Positions 4,669 to 12,671 of a stretch of DNA of 12,671 nucleotides are shown here, piece by piece. Source of the stretch: an uncultured Prevotella sp. (GTDB taxonomy: Bacteria; Bacteroidota; Bacteroidia; Bacteroidales; Bacteroidaceae); contig CAKQDQ010000068.1 in the NCBI GenBank assembly GCA_934229335.1, forward strand, positions 1 to 12,671. Reading direction: 5' to 3'. Position numbers and translations under genes: made by a program. The notes below the pieces were generated by a model. The model had not been told where the DNA came from. It made no database searches and worked only from the letters and a program-made list of their open reading frames with translations. How positions within the stretch are numbered: the stretch's first letter is position 1; every line of letters starts with the position of its first letter.

Positions 4669-6792
4669 TTATAACCTCTTGCCTACTACCTTCCTTACGA
4701 AATTAGCCAAGGTCTGATAGGCAGACAACTGCTCCGTATGCTGAGCTGCCGCAAATGTCATAGTGTCGGGCGCAGGACCATACTGATCAGGGAATATTAT
4801 CATAAGGTTCTTACCATGATAGTATTCTGTTAACTCATCTGGCAGACGGTCAAAGGCGTTTTTATAAGATACAGTGCCACGACGTGCAGTAACTACAACA
4901 AGCATCTCTTCTTCTTCTATGCTCTGCGCAAGCTTACGAAACTCATACCACTTCGCCATCTCAACGTAATCGGCACGAAGATTCTGGTGACGATTGCTGG
5001 CATAACGTTCTATAAGCCCTCGAGTGTCTTCACGACAATAAAAGACTATACGACAACCAATGTTGCCTACCAAACGGCAAAGACGCTCTAACCAACGATA
5101 GAAACCTGGTTCAAACTCTGCTCTTGAGGGCACCGCAACACGAAGTACGCGCAAAGTGCTGAAAGGCTGAACGCAACGCGCTATGATAACTTGACGAGAT
5201 AGTCCGTTGAAGACGCTCTGAGCAAACTCGCCCCAAAACTCTCTGGAGGAGTTATCGTGTGAATGTAAGCCAAATATTATCTCTGAACAGTCAAACTCCT
5301 TGAAGGCATGCTTGATACCATTACCTATATTTGTCGCCAGACGTACCTGCGTCTGCACCCTGACATCTACGGCACTGGCACGTGATACCATGCTGTCTAA
5401 CAGGCGTTGCCCTTTACGTTGGTTCATGTCGGCATCGTCATCATCGTACACTACGTTTAATGCCACAAGACCACGGTTTAGCTTCTGATTGCGCATCATG
5501 ATACCGAGGTTCAACAATGTGGTACAAGTCTCTGGGTATTTCACAGGAATCAGTATCTTTTCATCATCTCCTGACTCTTCGTGGACACTGTTTTTATTGT
5601 CGGATATAAGTATACGCTTCGACGTTTCCTCTGTTATCATAGTGGAAATGATACAGGTAAAGAGTATCATAATGACAATACCGTTAAGCATATCGGCACT
5701 AACGAGAGGAGAACCATTACTGTCATACATACCCATACCTATCATTGCTATCGCTATTCCGCCTGCGGCATGGGCAGAGGTAAGACCAAACATAAAGTGA
5801 CCATTGAGCCAAGGATAACGCAAAAGGAAGCAAGAGACATAGGCGGCTATGGCTTTGCCTATCGTGCCTACTATGACTATGCAGAGCACCGTGAACACTA
5901 TCTCGTAACCTTCAAACAGTAAACCGACATTTATTAACATTCCTACACCTATCAGAAAATAAGGTATAAAAAGGGCATTGCCTATGAACTCTATACGATT
6001 CATAAGTGGCGAGATGGAAGGTATAAAGCGATTGAGTATCAAACCGCTAAAGAACGCGCCAAGAATACCCTCTAATCCTATCAGCTCACAAAAGGCAGCA
6101 CTCATAAACATCATGGAGAGCACAAAAATAAACTGCATTACGGCATCGCTGTAACGACGCAGAAAGTAACGTGTCAACTTGCGTATGGCAAAGAAATTTA
6201 TTAAGCAGTATGCCACAAACTTCACTATAAAGATTACCCAAAAGAGCGGATTGTCACCACCATTATAAGAACCTACTACTGCCGCTACTACCACAAGGGC
6301 CATCAACAGTGACAGCATCGACGCACCTACCGACAATACGGACACGTCATGACGCTGCAAACCGTATCGAGTCACTATAGGATAGGCTATCAATGTGTTA
6401 CTTGCCATAATACAACTTAACAGCAACGACGCAAGACTGGAATAATGTAATATATGAACTCCAGCAAGATACATTAACAAGAACGGAATGATGAACGTCA
6501 AAACACCAAACATTCCTACCCTGCGCCAATTACGCTTCAGACCCTCAAAGTCCATCTCTAAACCCGCAAGGAACATAATATAGAGCAGTCCTACCCTACC
6601 AAACAACTCGAAAGAAGCATCTCGCTCAAGGATATTAAAACCATATTGCCCTACAGCGACACCCGCAAGCACCATTCCTATGATATGAGGAATACGCAAC
6701 TTGCTCATCACTATGGGCGCGATAAGGATTATTATCAACACGGTGAAAAACACTAACGTGGGACTGGTTATCGGAAAATATTGAAGCATCAT
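4669..6792 (-). CDS. CPA2-type cation:proton antiporter homologue with cytoplasmic USP-like tail
   Basis: A 707-residue inner-membrane protein. Residues 10-390 hold about a dozen hydrophobic helices of the Na+/H+ exchanger (Kef/NapA, CPA2) fold, with typical motifs LRIPHIIGMVLAG (32-44), LYIMFLAGLEMDF (70-82), GLEGILGAFFSGLIL (239-253) and the lysine helix GTIGKAIAAY (309-318). Residues 410-545 and 546-707 are two soluble segments like universal-stress-protein domains, as seen in Bacteroidetes members; they may bind nucleotide or regulate transport. In relatives the unwound helix reads VGGTIITDT, with an essential aspartate. Here it reads VGASMLSLL (155-163), so leucine 162 stands in the aspartate position, and the preceding SNTLIAYPIV (131-140) replaces the usual SHTLLAYPIV. 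Transport may be altered or lost, although the frame is intact and well kept. ATG 6792 is followed at once by ATG 6789; either could start. No K+ partner genes of the KefFC type are adjacent. Confidence 0.88.
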   Translation of the reverse strand: MMLQYFPITSPTLVFFTVLIIILIAPIVMSKLRIPHIIGMVLAGVAVGQYGFNILERDASFELFGRVGLLYIMFLAGLEMDFEGLKRNWRRVGMFGVLTFIIPFLLMYLAGVHILHYSSLASLLLSCIMASNTLIAYPIVTRYGLQRHDVSVLSVGASMLSLLMALVVVAAVVGSYNGGDNPLFWVIFIVKFVAYCLINFFAIRKLTRYFLRRYSDAVMQFIFVLSMMFMSAAFCELIGLEGILGAFFSGLILNRFIPSISPLMNRIEFIGNALFIPYFLIGVGMLINVGLLFEGYEIVFTVLCIVIVGTIGKAIAAYVSCFLLRYPWLNGHFMFGLTSAHAAGGIAIAMIGMGMYDSNGSPLVSADMLNGIVIMILFTCIISTMITEETSKRILISDNKNSVHEESGDDEKILIPVKYPETCTTLLNLGIMMRNQKLNRGLVALNVVYDDDDADMNQRKGQRLLDSMVSRASAVDVRVQTQVRLATNIGNGIKHAFKEFDCSEIIFGLHSHDNSSREFWGEFAQSVFNGLSRQVIIARCVQPFSTLRVLRVAVPSRAEFEPGFYRWLERLCRLVGNIGCRIVFYCREDTRGLIERYASNRHQNLRADYVEMAKWYEFRKLAQSIEEEEMLVVVTARRGTVSYKNAFDRLPDELTEYYHGKNLMIIFPDQYGPAPDTMTFAAAQHTEQLSAYQTLANFVRKVVGKRL

Positions 6793-6910
6793 AGCGTGTT
6801 AGTATAGTGGTATTAGCATGATTTAGCAGTTTTTTAATGGCTTTCACGCTTTTTTGACTGCAAAATTGCAAAAAAATTCTCATATATTCGAAGAATAGAA
6901 CAAAAATTTG

Positions 6911-6918
6911 TAATTTTG
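6911..6918 (+). promoter_or_regulatory. Candidate -7 box for asd
   Basis: TAATTTTG at 6911-6918 matches TAnnTTTG fully. No good -33 TTTG is seen 19 to 20 bp upstream. Transcription from here would give asd a leader of about 110 nt, in which no known riboswitch is recognised. Confidence 0.4.
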
Positions 6919-7034
6919 CATTTAATTTAGTGACGGTAGAGATACTGACAAGTATCATCAGAGAGACTATTAAATTAGCCACCAACCATTACTCAACCAA
7001 GAAAGAAATAATATATTACCAAAACATAAAAGAA

Positions 7035-8093
7035 ATGAAAGTAGCTATCGTAGGTGCAAGCGGTGCCGTAGGACAAGAGTTCCTTCGCGTGCTTGACGAG
7101 AGAAATTTCCCCGTTGATGAACTCGTATTGTTTGGCTCACAGCGTTCTGCTGGTACCAAATATACATTCCGTGGCAAGGAGTATGAGGTAAAACTGCTGC
7201 AGCACAATGATGACTTTAAGGGTGTAGACATCGCCTTTACAAGTGCAGGAGCTGGTACTTCTAAGGAGTTCTGTGAGGACATTACCAAGTACGGTGCAGT
7301 AATGATTGACAACTCAAGTGCCTTCCGTATGGATAAGGATGTGCCACTCGTAGTGCCTGAATGTAACGCTGAGGACGCACTAACACGCCCACGTGGTATC
7401 ATAGCAAACCCTAACTGTACTACAATCATGATGGTAGTATGTCTCCAGCCATTAGAGAAACTGTCACACATCAAGCGTATTCACATCGCTTCTTACCAGT
7501 CTGCATCTGGCGCAGGTGCCGCTGCTATGGCAGAACTGCAACAGCAGTATAAGGAGCTTGCTAACGATGAACAGCCTACTGTCAACAAGTTCGCATACCA
7601 GTTGGCATACAACGTAATCCCTCAGATTGACGTATTCCAGGATAATGGATACACAAAGGAGGAGATGAAGATGTTTAACGAGACTAAGAAGATTATGCAC
7701 ACCGACGCACGTTGCTCTGCTATGTGCGTACGTATCTCTTCTCTTCGTGCTCACTCTGAGGCAGTATGGATAGAGACAGAGGAGCCTATCTCTGTAGAAG
7801 CTGCACAGGAAGCTCTGCGCAACGCACAGGGTGTAACTCTCATTGACGATCCAAAGAAGGTGGGAGCAAAGGCTAATCCTGACCCTACGAAGGAGTCAAT
7901 GGAAGGCCTGCCTTACCCAATGCCACTCTATACTGCAGGAAAAGACGATGTATACGTAGGACGTGTGCGCGAGGATCTCGCTAATGACAACGGACTAACA
8001 TTCTGGCTTTCTGGTGACCAAATAAAGAAAGGCGCGGCTCTTAACGCTGTACAAATTGCGGAATACCTGATAAAAGTAGGTAACGTAAAGTAA
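7035..8093 (+). CDS. asd: Aspartate-semialdehyde dehydrogenase
   Basis: A 352-residue cytosolic enzyme. It reduces 4-aspartyl phosphate to aspartate 4-semialdehyde with NADPH, the branch point to diaminopimelate/lysine, threonine and methionine. Visible features are the N-terminal NADP-binding motif [17 protein letters not shown] (1-17), NSSAFR (93-98) of the phosphate-binding loop, the nucleophile Cys128 in NPNCTT (125-130), SYQSASGAG (153-161) and the base His240 in RAHSEAV. Length and motifs fit the shorter, Gram-positive/archaeal-like bacterial class better than the E. coli class. The frame is open upstream to 6930, but the Rossmann strand begins at this ATG and the -7 box lies upstream, so 7035 is chosen. 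It heads the plus-strand run and is followed after 217 bp, which include a stable hairpin, by dxs. The gene is intact. Confidence 0.96.
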   Translation: MKVAIVGASGAVGQEFLRVLDERNFPVDELVLFGSQRSAGTKYTFRGKEYEVKLLQHNDDFKGVDIAFTSAGAGTSKEFCEDITKYGAVMIDNSSAFRMDKDVPLVVPECNAEDALTRPRGIIANPNCTTIMMVVCLQPLEKLSHIKRIHIASYQSASGAGAAAMAELQQQYKELANDEQPTVNKFAYQLAYNVIPQIDVFQDNGYTKEEMKMFNETKKIMHTDARCSAMCVRISSLRAHSEAVWIETEEPISVEAAQEALRNAQGVTLIDDPKKVGAKANPDPTKESMEGLPYPMPLYTAGKDDVYVGRVREDLANDNGLTFWLSGDQIKKGAALNAVQIAEYLIKVGNVK

Positions 8094-8110
8094 AATTTAT
8101 ATACTGGGAG

Positions 8111-8187
8111 TGACGGACTGACGGAAACGTTATTTATCGTCTGCACGCCAATGTGTGGAAGATGATACGTTGCCCATCAGTCCGTCA
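8111..8187. repeat. 77-nt rod-like hairpin between asd and dxs
   Basis: Perfect 11-bp outer arms TGACGGACTGA (8111-8121) and TCAGTCCGTCA (8177-8187). Further pairing inside: AACG with CGTT, TATCGTCT (8135-8142) with AGATGATA (8160-8167, one G-U) and GCAC with GTGT, about 27 pairs in all. An 11-bp direct repeat GAAACGTTATT lies at 8124-8134 and 8198-8208. No T-run follows, so this is not a plain terminator. It could be a 3' stabilising structure for asd, a leader element of dxs or a small RNA. No TPP-riboswitch motifs are present. Confidence 0.6.
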
Positions 8188-8310
8188 TTTGCGGCTTGAA
8201 ACGTTATTGCCAACGATGGAGGTTTTTATTAAAGACTATTGTCACTAATATAATCCGCCATACACATATCGGCTTAATAACTAACCCACCATAATATAGT
8301 CAGTATCCTC

Positions 8311-10215
8311 TTGCCTGTGGAATACAAATACTTAAATAACATAAAGTATCCGGATGACCTTCGCAAACTGCCTGTTGAGGCATTGCCGGACGTATGCACT
8401 GAACTTCGTGACGACATAGTAAAAGAACTGTCGGTAAACCCTGGTCACTTGGCGTCAAGCCTTGGTGTAACAGAGCTTACCGTAGCACTACATTATGTAT
8501 ATAACACGCCAGAAGACCGCATCGTATGGGACGTAGGACATCAGGCATATGGGCATAAACTGCTGACAGGCAGACGCGAAGTGTTCTACACTAACCGTAA
8601 GTTGAACGGTCTACATCCTTTTCCTTGCCCAGAAGAAAGCGTGTATGACACCTTCACTTGCGGTCATGCCTCGAACAGTATATCGGCTGCTTTAGGCATG
8701 GCAGTAGCCACTCACAAGGATAATAGGCACGTTGTCGCTGTGATAGGCGACGGCTCTATGTCTGGAGGATTGGCGTTTGAAGGACTGAATAACGTATCTT
8801 CTTCACCCAATGACCTGCTCATTATCCTCAACGACAACAACATGTCTATCGACCGTTCGGTAGGAGGAATGAAGCAATATCTGCTATCTCTTAATACGAA
8901 CGAGTCATATAACCGCTGGCGTAACAACGTGGCGAGATGGATGGATAGCCACGGTCTGATGGACGATAACCGCAAAAAAGCGGTCATTCGCTTTGGTAAC
9001 GCATTGAAATCAGCACTCTCCTCTCAGCAGAATATATTTGAGGGGATGAACATTCGCTACTTCGGACCAATAGACGGACATAACGTTAAGGAGCTGGTAA
9101 GGGTGCTCAGACACCTCAAGGACATGAAAGGTCCGAAGCTACTGCATATACATACCATAAAAGGTAAGGGCTATGAACCTGCCGAAAAGGCTGCAACAAT
9201 ATGGCATGCGCCAGGTAAATTCGACCCAGACACAGGCAAACGACTGAGCGAAGACTGTAGCAACAAGCCGCCAAAATATCAGGATGTGTTCGGAGACACA
9301 CTCGTAGAGCTTGCTCTTCAGAATGATAACATAGTAGGAGTGACACCAGCTATGCCGACAGGTTGTTCCATGAACAAGTTGATGTCATTGATGCCAGAGC
9401 GCACTTTTGACGTAGGCATAGCCGAAGGCCATGCTGTTACATTCTCAGGAGGTATGGCTAAGGAGGGATTGATGCCTTTCTGCAACATATACAGTGCCTT
9501 TGCGCAACGCGCTTACGATAACATCATTCACGACGTAGCTATAGAACGCCTCAACGTAGTGTTCTGTTTTGACCGTGCAGGCATTGTTGGCGAAGATGGA
9601 GCGACACATCATGGTGCCTTTGATATGGCAGCATTACGACCTGTTCCGCACCTGACGCTATGCGCACCAATGAACGAACACGAGCTGCGCAAGATGATGT
9701 ATACCGCCCAATTACCGAACCAAGGACCAGTAGCAATACGCTATCCGCGTGGAAGAGGTGTGCTTACAGACTGGCTTTGCCCTTTAGAAGCAATACCAGT
9801 AGGCAAAGGTCGTAAGCTAACAGACGGTAAAGACGTAGCAATACTGTCAATAGGACACATCGGTAACAACGTTACCACAGCCATAGTAAAGCTAAAGGAG
9901 GAGATGCCAGAGGTGTCTGTGGCACACTATGACATGAGATACCTGAAACCAATAGATACAGACATACTTGCAGAAGTAGGTAAGAATTTCCGTCATGTGA
10001 TAACTATAGAAGACGGAGTAAAAAGCGGTGGCTTAGGTTCTGCTGTACTTGAATACTTTGCCGACAATGGTTTTACGCCACAAGTTATCCGTCTTGGACT
10101 GCCAACAGACGCCTTCATAGAGCACGGAACGGTGGCGGAACTGCAACACATTGCAGGCATTGACGCTGAAGCCGTGGTACAAGCGGTGAAGAAAGCTGTT
10201 GCTCATACGTCATAA
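8311..10215 (+). CDS. dxs: 1-deoxy-D-xylulose-5-phosphate synthase
   Basis: A 634-residue thiamine-diphosphate enzyme that condenses pyruvate with glyceraldehyde 3-phosphate, the first step of the MEP isoprenoid pathway; cytosolic. Motifs: the conserved His46 in [10 protein letters not shown] (43-52), [15 protein letters not shown], the substrate-channel [12 protein letters not shown] (118-129), the TPP/Mg motif [16 protein letters not shown] (146-161), the catalytic glutamate Glu372 in [13 protein letters not shown] (369-381; E. coli has EQH) and [12 protein letters not shown] (427-438). The length matches the family (about 620-640). No ATG is available: the last in-frame stop is at 8278-8280, and the only candidates are TTG 8311 and GTG 8317. 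The TTG gives the longest product; the GTG would remove two residues and may be the real start. The gene is followed 62 bp later by trkA. Confidence 0.95.
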   Translation: MPVEYKYLNNIKYPDDLRKLPVEALPDVCTELRDDIVKELSVNPGHLASSLGVTELTVALHYVYNTPEDRIVWDVGHQAYGHKLLTGRREVFYTNRKLNGLHPFPCPEESVYDTFTCGHASNSISAALGMAVATHKDNRHVVAVIGDGSMSGGLAFEGLNNVSSSPNDLLIILNDNNMSIDRSVGGMKQYLLSLNTNESYNRWRNNVARWMDSHGLMDDNRKKAVIRFGNALKSALSSQQNIFEGMNIRYFGPIDGHNVKELVRVLRHLKDMKGPKLLHIHTIKGKGYEPAEKAATIWHAPGKFDPDTGKRLSEDCSNKPPKYQDVFGDTLVELALQNDNIVGVTPAMPTGCSMNKLMSLMPERTFDVGIAEGHAVTFSGGMAKEGLMPFCNIYSAFAQRAYDNIIHDVAIERLNVVFCFDRAGIVGEDGATHHGAFDMAALRPVPHLTLCAPMNEHELRKMMYTAQLPNQGPVAIRYPRGRGVLTDWLCPLEAIPVGKGRKLTDGKDVAILSIGHIGNNVTTAIVKLKEEMPEVSVAHYDMRYLKPIDTDILAEVGKNFRHVITIEDGVKSGGLGSAVLEYFADNGFTPQVIRLGLPTDAFIEHGTVAELQHIAGIDAEAVVQAVKKAVAHTS

Positions 10216-10277
10216 TGTTATAGACTCTGTATATGGCGGTAACCAACATTACCGCAACAAAGATATATAATTTCAGA

Positions 10278-11624
10278 ATGAAGATAATAATAGCAGGGGC
10301 ACAAGCCATAGGCAGCTACCTCGCAACGCTCCTTACAAGGACCAGCGAAGATGTCACTATCATAGACGACAACGAGGAAGCACTTGAGAATCTTAATGCT
10401 GATCTTGACGTTCTGACGGTGCAAGCGTCTCCCACACACATCAAGGCTCTGAAGTCAATAGATGTTGACGAGGCAGACTTGTTTATCGCAGTAACGCCCA
10501 ATCAGGCAGAAAACCTGTGTGCATGCTCTATCGCCAAGAACCTCGGAGCTAAACAAACGGTAGCGAAAGTAGAGGAATACGAATACGCTAACCCCAAGAA
10601 CACCGAGCTATTAAAGCGTATGGGCGTAGACTCCGTGATATACCCAGAGATGCTTGCGGCGCAAGACATCATCAATGGGCTCAAGATGTCGTGGGTAAGA
10701 CAGCGCTGGGATGTTCACGGAGGAGCGTTAGTGATGCTCGGAGTGAAGCTAAGAGGAACGTGCGAGATACTTAACAAGCCCTTAAAGGAGTTGTGCGGTC
10801 CCGACGATCCATACCACATCGTTGCAATAAAACGTAACAACGAGACGATAATACCAGGCGGTAACGATATGCTTCAGTTGTACGACTTGGCTTATTTCAT
10901 GACGACCCAACGCTGCATACCTCACGTTAGGCGCATTACAGGTAAGGAAAGCTACGCTGATGTAAGCAATGTTATGATTATGGGTGGTGGTAAAACAGCC
11001 GTGAGAACGGCACATATCATGCCCGAATACATGAAATACAAAATCTTTGAGATAGACCCTCAACGCTGTGAGGTACTCAATGACATTCTGCCTAAGACCG
11101 CCCAATACATCATTAACGGCGATGCCCGCGACACAGCACTTCTGCAAGAGGAGGGCATACGCAGCACTCAAGCCTTCGTTGCACTGACAGGAAGCTCCGA
11201 GACGAACATTCTCGCCTGCCTTACAGCTAAGCGTAACGGTGTAAGAAAAACTGTAGCGGTGGTTGAAAACATGGACTACGTAGACATGGCAGAAAGCCTT
11301 GACATCGGCACCATTATCAACAAGAAGACCATTGCGGCATCACACATATACGAGATGATGCTTGAAGGCAAAGCCTCCAACGTACGTTACCTTATGCAAG
11401 CCAAAGCAGACGTAGCGGAATTTACGGCACAACCTGGCTCAAAGATAACCAGAAAGAAGATATATGAGCTTGGACTGCCCAAGGGTATCACCTTTGGAGG
11501 ACTGGTACGCAAAGGCGAAGGTATGCTTATTTCAGGCGGAACACAGATTCAGGAGGGTGACATCGTGATGGTGTTCTGTCACAACGCAGAGATGAAAAGA
11601 ATTGAGAGACTATTTCAGAAATAG
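10278..11624 (+). CDS. trkA: Trk potassium uptake system, NAD-binding peripheral protein TrkA
   Basis: A 448-residue cytosolic protein built from two RCK halves: RCK_N (1-120) and RCK_C (135-215), then again RCK_N (230-350) and RCK_C (368-448). It binds NAD(H) or ATP and gates the TrkH pore. The first Rossmann motif reads MKIIIAGAQAIGSYLA; E. coli TrkA has GAGQVG there, so the central glycine of GxGxxG is glutamine (Gln9). The second half reads VMIMGGGKTAVRTA, with alanine for the last glycine. The acidic end of strand 2 (VTIIDD, 26-31) and the end of the second half's (IFEID) are kept, so some nucleotide binding is still likely. The open frame extends 15 codons upstream, but this ATG begins exactly at the Rossmann strand. 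The gene is 62 bp after dxs and its stop is 10 bp before the trkH ATG, so trkA and trkH are certainly one transcription unit. Confidence 0.95.
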   Translation: MKIIIAGAQAIGSYLATLLTRTSEDVTIIDDNEEALENLNADLDVLTVQASPTHIKALKSIDVDEADLFIAVTPNQAENLCACSIAKNLGAKQTVAKVEEYEYANPKNTELLKRMGVDSVIYPEMLAAQDIINGLKMSWVRQRWDVHGGALVMLGVKLRGTCEILNKPLKELCGPDDPYHIVAIKRNNETIIPGGNDMLQLYDLAYFMTTQRCIPHVRRITGKESYADVSNVMIMGGGKTAVRTAHIMPEYMKYKIFEIDPQRCEVLNDILPKTAQYIINGDARDTALLQEEGIRSTQAFVALTGSSETNILACLTAKRNGVRKTVAVVENMDYVDMAESLDIGTIINKKTIAASHIYEMMLEGKASNVRYLMQAKADVAEFTAQPGSKITRKKIYELGLPKGITFGGLVRKGEGMLISGGTQIQEGDIVMVFCHNAEMKRIERLFQK

Positions 11625-11634
11625 TTAACTACTC

Positions 11635-12671
11635 ATGATCAACAGGAAAATAATATACAAGATTCTTGGTTCTCTACTGTTCCTTGAGTCTATCTTCATG
11701 GTGTTATGCCTTGGCATAGCTATTATATATAAGGAGGATGATATATTATCTTTTATATTATCAATCTTCTTAACCGTTATTGTGGCATTTATATTACGGT
11801 ACACTGGTCGTACCGCCGACAATAACCTGAGTCGTCGCGACGCCTTTCTTGTCGTGACACTATCTTGGACTGTATTCAGTTTGTTTGGCACTCTGCCCTA
11901 CCTTATCGGTGGATACATCCCAGACTTCACTAATGCTTTTTTTGAGACTATATCCGGATTCACCACTACAGGTGCCACTATCCTCAACGATGTAGAATGT
12001 TTGCCACACGGAATATTATTCTGGCGTTCGTTTACTCAGTGGATAGGCGGACTGGGAATTGTGTTCTTTACCATTGCCGTCCTGCCGTCGTTAGTTGGCG
12101 GTTCTATGAAAGTCTTTGCGGCAGAGTCAACAGGTCCTATTAAGACAAAGCTGCATCCGCGTCTCTCTACGTCGGCACAATCTATATGGGTGATATTCCT
12201 GACGCTGACAATACTATGCATTCTTTCGTTCAAGACGTTAGGAATGGGATGGTTTGACAGCATAAACTATGCCATGACGACCATTGCTACGGGCGGCTTC
12301 GCCACCCATAACGATAGTATGGAGTTTCTTCACAGTCCTGCTATAGAATATGTCTCCACCTTCTTTTGCTTCATTTCCGGTATCAACTTCATACTGCTTT
12401 ACCGTTTTGCAATAAAGAAAGAGGTGGCAAGTCTATTCAACAACAGCGAGGTGAAGTTCTATGTAGGCTCTACCCTCGCCTTCACAGCCTTCATAATGAT
12501 GATGCTTATGCACTATAACGGCTATGATGTAGAGTATGCCTTCCGTTGCGCGCTGTATCAGGTAGTATCATTCATGACCACTACAGGTTTGTTTAATGAT
12601 GACGCAGCACAATGGCCTCACGTAACATGGATAATATTAGCGATATGTATGTTTATGGGTGGTTGCGCAGG
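11635..12671 (+). CDS. trkH: Trk potassium uptake system membrane subunit TrkH (3'-truncated by window)
   Basis: The reading frame from ATG 11635 (MINRKIIYKILGSLLFLESI) stays open to the right edge, giving 345 full codons of about 480-490 expected. TrkH is the K+ pore in the inner membrane. Three of its four filter loops are visible, each with the selectivity glycine: ETISGFTTTGATIL (104-117), TTIATGGFATHND (215-227) and SFMTTTGLFNDD (312-323). Other family text is FWRSFTQWIGGLGIVFF (129-145) and FISGINFILLYR. The missing C-terminal part would hold the fourth loop. The gene begins 10 bp after the trkA stop codon, which fits coupled expression of the pore with its RCK gate. Confidence 0.96.
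   Translation, partial: MINRKIIYKILGSLLFLESIFMVLCLGIAIIYKEDDILSFILSIFLTVIVAFILRYTGRTADNNLSRRDAFLVVTLSWTVFSLFGTLPYLIGGYIPDFTNAFFETISGFTTTGATILNDVECLPHGILFWRSFTQWIGGLGIVFFTIAVLPSLVGGSMKVFAAESTGPIKTKLHPRLSTSAQSIWVIFLTLTILCILSFKTLGMGWFDSINYAMTTIATGGFATHNDSMEFLHSPAIEYVSTFFCFISGINFILLYRFAIKKEVASLFNNSEVKFYVGSTLAFTAFIMMMLMHYNGYDVEYAFRCALYQVVSFMTTTGLFNDDAAQWPHVTWIILAICMFMGGCA

Noticed and set aside
8094..8310. TPP riboswitch controlling dxs
   Set aside because: The conserved TPP aptamer sequences (a CTGAGA-type motif and its partner) are not present; only a simple rod hairpin is seen.

Overview
The window comes from a member of the Bacteroidetes, most likely Prevotella or a close relative (Prevotellaceae). 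The grounds are the clade-style TonB protein (EYPGGM before the C-terminal domain), an Mrp with the Bacteroidetes form of the C-terminal region, a dxs-trkA-trkH run, several TAnnTTTG -7 boxes typical of the phylum's primary sigma factor, and the absence of clear Shine-Dalgarno sequences. Coding sequence is moderate in GC and the gaps between genes are very AT-rich. Nothing points to a phage, plasmid or genomic island: the genes are chromosomal housekeeping genes, and the unusual material lies in the intergenic regions.

Layout. Minus-strand block, in transcription order: a TonB-like protein (3080-2382), a compact 17-bp repeat cluster (2283-2371), a candidate structured non-coding RNA with its own promoter (about 2166-1969), xseB (1937-1743), an Mrp/ApbC ATPase (1658-558), a 339-bp AT-rich gap with 11-bp phased repeats and a 101-bp inverted repeat, and the start of a large secreted protein, probably of the alpha-2-macroglobulin family (218 to beyond the left edge). 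A HI0933/YhiN-type flavoprotein (3415-4623, plus) diverges from tonB behind a near-ideal promoter that makes its mRNA almost leaderless. It converges on a CPA2-type antiporter homologue (6792-4669, minus), with a strong bidirectional terminator at 4623-4664 between them. Divergent from the antiporter, a plus-strand run holds asd (7035-8093), dxs (8311-10215), trkA (10278-11624) and trkH (11635 to beyond the right edge).

How the genes relate. TrkA and TrkH form the potassium uptake system: a cytosolic nucleotide-binding RCK gate and the membrane pore. Asd feeds lysine/diaminopimelate, threonine and methionine synthesis. Dxs opens the MEP isoprenoid pathway. Mrp is an iron-sulfur cluster carrier-type ATPase and XseB is the small subunit of exonuclease VII. 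TonB energises outer-membrane uptake.

Most interesting points: (1) a roughly 200-nt RNA candidate whose two ends form a 34-pair stem with one mismatch, placed just after a TTTG-N20-TAATTTTG promoter, with a 6S-RNA-like outline; (2) an antiporter homologue in which the usual carboxylate of the ITD motif appears to be leucine; (3) several unexplained inverted and phased repeats in the gaps.
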